DNA from: Crocodylus rhombifer
Taxonomy: Eukaryota > Chordata > Crocodylia > Crocodylidae
Direction of reading: 5' to 3'
Assembly: GCA_038503035.1 (NCBI GenBank)
Contig: JAVSML010024327.1
Location: 305,644-369,643 of the forward strand
DNA: 64,000 nt
A model generated the notes under the pieces. The model saw only the letters and a list, made by a program, of their open reading frames with translations, searched no databases and was not told where the DNA came from. The position numbers were made by a program, and so were the translations under genes. Of this stretch, positions 59,500 through 64,000 are shown in pieces (within the stretch, counting starts at the first letter, position 1; every line of letters begins with the position of its first letter).

Positions 59500-60950
59500 C
59501 AAAACCCCCCACTGTCCATACCAAATCAGCTTGACCCTCTAGCCAAGAACCTCTAACTTTGGTTCTAGTAACGAGCACTGGCACACCTCAGTCAAAATCC
59601 TCAAACTTGGTTGTAGCCAATACCCAATGCCTCTGAAGAAGGCTTAAAAACATCCTGAACACACGTAGCAGAAGGGGGGTAAGTCAGCAATGTCCAGAAG
59701 CATAAGTACACCTAGATCTGACCAACCTCTTCTTGAACTCCTCCAGTGAAGGTAAGCTAACAGCTTCCCCAGGCAGCCTATTCCACTGCCTCACTATTTT
59801 ATCAGTGAGGATGTTTTTCTATGCATCTAATCTAAACTTACTTTGTTTCAACTTAAGCCATTGCTTTGCATCCTCCTGTCTGCAGCAAGAGGAAAAAAAG
59901 TGCTTTCTGTTATCTTTTAGGCAGCCCTTCAAGAATCTGAAGACAGCTATCATCTCCCTTCAAGCCCCTTTTCTGCAAGATGAATATGTCTAGCTTCTTC
60001 GGCCACTCTTCATATGATGCGCCTTCCAAGCCCTTAATCATTTTTGTTGCCCACCTTTGGACTGTCTCTAACTTCTCCATGTCCTTTGTAAAATGTGGGT
60101 CTCAGAGCTACACATACTACTCCAGATGAGGCCTAACCAATGCCGAGTAGAGAGGTACTATCACTTCCCATGTTTTGCACCTGCCTCATTTGCCTTTTGT
60201 GCAGCTGCAACTAGCTGCAGACTCTCAGAGCCTGTGATCTACCAAGACTCTCAAGTCCTTTTCCAGAGCTGCCATCCAACCATGGGTCCCCCATTTATAC
60301 TTGTTTGATTATTCCTCCTGAGGTGTAGCATCTTGATTTGTCCACACTGAACTTCATCCTATTAGCAATAGCCCAGCTTTCCAATCTGTCAAGATCCTTC
60401 TGAATTGTACTTTTTTTTTTTTTTTTTCTTCCAAATAGGGGTACTACATTGGCCCTTTTCCATTCCTATAGTACCGAGTCCATTTCCCATGACTTCATGA
60501 AAATCACTGCCATGAACTCAGAGATATCTTCTGCCAGTTCCTTCAAGTACCCTGGGATGAGGATCATCTGGCCCTGCTGACTTGAATTTATTCAGGGCCA
60601 ACAAAAGCTCTCTGACAGTCTTAAAAAGAAGAAGAAGAAAAAAAAAAATCTCCTGCCTCAGCTTGCTCCCTTCCTTATCTAGATATTCCTTATTAGGTAC
60701 CTGGCTGCAGCATAATTTTTTGTGAAGATGAAAGCAAAGTAGCTGTAGAGTAGATCTGCCATCTTCGCATCTTCCGTTAGGAATTTCCCCTGGCTTGTCA
60801 ATAGAGGACCCACAGCTCCCTTGGTTCTCCTTCTCTGCCCAACGTACTTCTAGAACCTCTTCTTGTTGTCCTTACCCCTCCTTTGTCAGGTCCAGGTCCT
60901 TCTTTAATCTTTGCCTTCCCGATTCACATTTACTTTCATTTTCAAACTGG
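59500..60950 (-). mobile_element. Old CR1/L3-like LINE
   Basis: The antisense 3' part shows GTAGCCAATACCCAATGCCT, CCAGGCAGCCTATTCCACTG and GCATCTAATCTAAACTTACT. The antisense coding part shows CTTCTTCGGCCACTCTTCAT, CCCTTAATCATTTTTGTTGC, TACTCCAGATGAGGCCTAAC and CTGGCCCTGCTGACTTGAAT. The order matches a minus-strand CR1/L3 reverse transcriptase and 3' UTR. Frames are heavily degraded, with an internal T run (60412-60427) and an A-rich run (60620-60649). Confidence 0.8.
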
Positions 60951-63359
60951 CGATTGCAATGAAGAGGAACATATTCCTTCCATTAATATATTCTAGAAAG
61001 AGTACGTTTAAAACATTCAAAATTAAGTGCGACTTGTATTTGTCAGAGATTTTTTTTAAAAAAATGAGGAAATGCTAAAATTCTGGATACTTTTCAATTC
61101 CTTCCTGTAATAATCACTGCATGAGTCTTAAGTAAGGTTTGAACCTGTAATACCACTGCACAGGTTTCTTTAACTCATTCAATTAGCTTGTAACTGCAGC
61201 CGGTTCTCCCTTTGTAATCAACATGCACAATTCAAATAATCTCACATGATTAACATTTCTCCTATGACAAACTAACTAAAACCCTGAAGAGAACTATGCC
61301 ACACTCTTCCTTTATTAGATATTTTAAATTCAAGCTGCCAAAAAAAGTAGGATTTTCAGTTCACAGAAAATCTAATTTGTTTTGAAGGTTGGTTTGGTCT
61401 AATTCAGACCAAAACTATTTTTGTTTTTTAACTTCCTGCTAACCAGCACTCTTGGATAATACAGTTGCTCAGCTGCTATTCTTGCGATCATCCAAGTGGA
61501 CTGCTTCAAGTGTGCCCATGGAATATGTATCAATAAGGCTTGCTCAGAAAGCAGGGAACATACAGCTTCTACTATACATGGTCCAAGGAAAAGTATGCCA
61601 GAAATATACCTTATATTCAGTCAAAATTTGTCAAATTCAAGATTTTTGTCAAATACAAGTTCAAACTTAGCTTTGTCAGGAATTTTCCAACTAGCTTTTT
61701 TTTTCATGCATGATATTAATGATTCCCATCACTTATAGTGCCCCCTCCTTGCCCCCAAAGAACTTATGTAATGTACACATGCAGAGATAAACGTTGCAAG
61801 GAACTTGGATTTCTTAGGGTGATCTCTTTTTTTTATTGGACCAACAATGCAGTTGGGGTGGAATCATTTACTTGTCTAACAAACCCTACTTCACAAGTTT
61901 CCAAACATGACACAAACAAGTTCTGTCTCCACTTACAAGTAAAGTTGCAAAAGCTGTACAATTATGTAGCTCTGCCAGGCATTTCCCAGTTCAATTATCC
62001 CCGACTATGCGAGCAAGCTTCCTCAGATCAATGCAACTAAAACAGATATAACAGTTCCCAAAGAAAGTAGACCAAAGAAACAGACTATAGAACGAACTAA
62101 AACAAGGCTATAACATTTTACCCAGAGCTAACGAAAGCTACTAAAATGCTGAACATTTGCAAACCACTCCAAGAACATTAGTAAGGGGAAAGATGGACAG
62201 AGTAGAACAGAGAGTAGAAACTAAAGCATTATTGTAGCATCTATGTATTGAATTAAATCTTCAGATTCAGTGCTTTTTGCTTCCATGGGGCAATATCTGG
62301 TACATGGAGCTCTGAAAGTTAAAATTGCACACTTTACTTCTTAAATAGTACCGCTTTTTTGGGAGCATCAGAACTGTACTGTTCAAATTACAGTAACAGG
62401 CAGCTGGTTTATTACATCCTGTTCTTATAAGCATTACTGGTTACTCCTTTAACAAGTCAAGTTTTTAATCTGTTTAATATCAAGTGGTTCATTGCTATGG
62501 GGATTTTTGTATCTTAGAAATATCTTCAATCATCATTACATCACAAATATCTAGGAAATGGCTGCTGTAGTCTCCATATGCCTATATACTAGCTGTATTT
62601 TAAGGGTACTCCTATAATAAATATAGGAGCATTCAGGAGATTGCAACACTGATCTTGTCTTAAAAAACGACTACAGGCTTATTTCAGTGGCAAAGATTTG
62701 GCCAGGTTTATTGTCTACAAGTACAGCCCCAATACATTTTGGCCTAACAGGTATGTTGGACCAGGAATTAAGACATTTGTAGCTGTGGCAAAGTAGTTGG
62801 CACAATAGCACACAGGCTCCCGTATGCCCCTACAAAGTTTCCATATGATGATCAAAATAAAAGCATGTTTTGAATTCTCCCTGTCCCTTGAACGTCTCAA
62901 ACTACCCTGTACCATGGGCTTGTTTCACATTCTGACCTGGGCATTCCCGTTTTAGTATTACCATGCAGGCACTGGACTATCCTACATCTTGTACAACTCT
63001 CTCCCCCTCCCATCTTCTGGGCAGAGCGCCCATTTGGCCCATGTGCCAAGTTTTGCTTACATAAGTACATGCATTGGTTAGGTTTGGCCTACTCTGGCCA
63101 GTACTCTAGCAAAGTTTGTGTGTAAGCAGTACATATAGATGAATGTTTCAATGAGGCGTACAGGAGTCAGACACCACCTAGTCATCTTCCTTCTTCCTAC
63201 CCAGATGTGTTTTCTAAATAGCGAGTTTGCCTAAATTAGCCTGTTGGATAATGGGGCCAAAGTCCAGAAAGCCATTTCAGATTACCCTTATCCATTTTTT
63301 ATTTTCTAAAGAGTCCAGCACACAGCAAAGAAAATGGATGTGGGGCTGGGGCACATGAC
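60951..63359. other. Intronic sequence, nothing coding recognised
   Basis: AT-rich. Around 61800-61870 a weak copy of the CTAATAAA/TTGGACCAAC repeat (see 6950-7110) is visible. No splice-flanked KHDRBS3 exon was found on the minus strand. Confidence 0.4.
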
Positions 63360-63757
63360 TTCTGAGGACATGCTGAGGGAGCTTGGCTTATTTAGTCTAG
63401 AGAAGGCAGAGGATTTAATAGCAGCCTTCAACCACCTGAAGGTTGGTTACAAAGAGGATGGAGCTGGACTGTTCTCAGTGGTGGCAGATGACAGAATAAG
63501 GAGCAATAGGTTCAAGTTGCAGCAAGGGAAATTTAGGTTGGATATGAAGAAAGACTCCTCTCCCGAGGAGAGCAGTTAAGCACTGGAAGAGGTTACCCAG
63601 CGAGGTTCTGGAATCTCCACCCTTGGAGACTTTTAAGTCCTGGGTAGACAAAGCCTTGGGTGGGATAATCTAGTTGGGGAAGGTCCTGCTTTGAGTAGGG
63701 GGTTGGACTAGATCTTGAGGTCCCTTCCAAGCCTCATTTTCTATGATTTTATTTCTG
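63360..63757 (+). mobile_element. CR1 LINE 3' end
   Basis: The plus-strand frame encodes MLRELGLFSLEKAEDLIAAF, AGLFSVVADDRIRSN and QQGKFRLDMKK, and is followed by the CR1 3' end GGTTGGACTAGATCTTGAGG, TCCCTTCCAAGCCTCATTTT and CTATGATTTTATTT. 5' truncated. Confidence 0.9.
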
Positions 63758-64000
63758 ATCCAAGGGAGCTGCCTATTTTCTGCCATGTATTGCTCATGCT
63801 TCTGGGCTTTGCTGGTTGCTGCCCCTGCCCCCGCCTTTTCTGTTGTTTGTGTCACTGAGTTTTTAATCCTTCCTAGAGGCACTGGGTTGTGGCTATAGCT
63901 AGGGCTCGGGATTGTGACTGGGGTGTGCCAATTCTCCCTCTAGGAGCAAAGCCAGAGGTCCCTAGCTAGATGGTCTTGCCCCCAACTCAGTCAGACAGAC

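Larger units (their letters stand above)
44212..64000 (-). other. KHDRBS3: KHDRBS3 upstream intron (partial, at least 19.8 kb)
   Basis: The exon at 44153-44211 begins with the last base of a split codon, so another coding exon must lie upstream, at higher coordinates. I looked for the expected acidic/Tyr-rich preceding exon on the minus strand between 44212 and 64000 and saw none, so this whole stretch is taken as intron. It is rich in CR1, a MIR, and hAT-like and other MITEs, annotated separately. Confidence 0.75.

Noticed and set aside
44212..64000. Further KHDRBS3 exons upstream
   Set aside because: No minus-strand segment encoding the expected preceding Tyr/Asp-rich exon with matching splice sites was found.

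Overview
This is a vertebrate nuclear genomic window, most likely from a crocodilian (alligator or crocodile type). That is inferred from dense CR1 LINEs of the sauropsid type, non-autonomous hAT-like and other DNA transposons with internal inverted repeats, and a few ancient MIR SINEs. No alignment was run, so a turtle or another archosaur is not excluded. There are no operons, bacterial genes, CRISPR arrays or recognisable structural RNA genes.

The only host gene I can support is the 3' end of KHDRBS3 (T-STAR/SLM2, a STAR-family KH-domain RNA-binding protein) on the minus strand. Its penultimate coding exon is 44153-44211. Its last coding exon is 39900-39991, followed by a 3' UTR with AATAAA signals at 39383-39388 and 39328-39333. 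Everything from 44212 to the right edge would be the upstream intron (at least 19.8 kb). Everything left of about 39.3 kb is downstream flank, except for two possible extra 3' exons on the same strand (38407-38465 and about 36565-36812). These have good splice signals and phases compatible with the penultimate exon.

Region by region: 1-19.5 kb is gene-free flank with MIR and CR1 remnants, DNA-transposon fragments and GC-rich repeats. From 19.5 to 27.2 kb lies a CR1 block, all minus strand, in which one CR1 (23605-25689) is inserted inside another (22455-23604 plus 25690-27200). From 27.2 to 36.5 kb there are GC-rich repeats, a decayed Myb/SANT-like domain (28180-28380), MIR, MITEs and a (CA)n microsatellite. 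From 36.5 to 44.2 kb is the KHDRBS3 3' region, with a CR1 only about 90 bp from an exon. From 44.2 to 64 kb is intron with a 692-bp hAT-like foldback element carrying a perfect 8-bp target duplication, and a CR1 cluster at 53.5-61 kb. That cluster includes another CR1-in-CR1 insertion and an inverted CR1 piece.

All long reading frames in the window are decayed CR1 ORF2 (endonuclease/reverse transcriptase) or chance frames. None is an intact gene. The main biology here is layered retrotransposition around the 3' end of an RNA-processing regulator, with a possible alternative C-terminus for that regulator.
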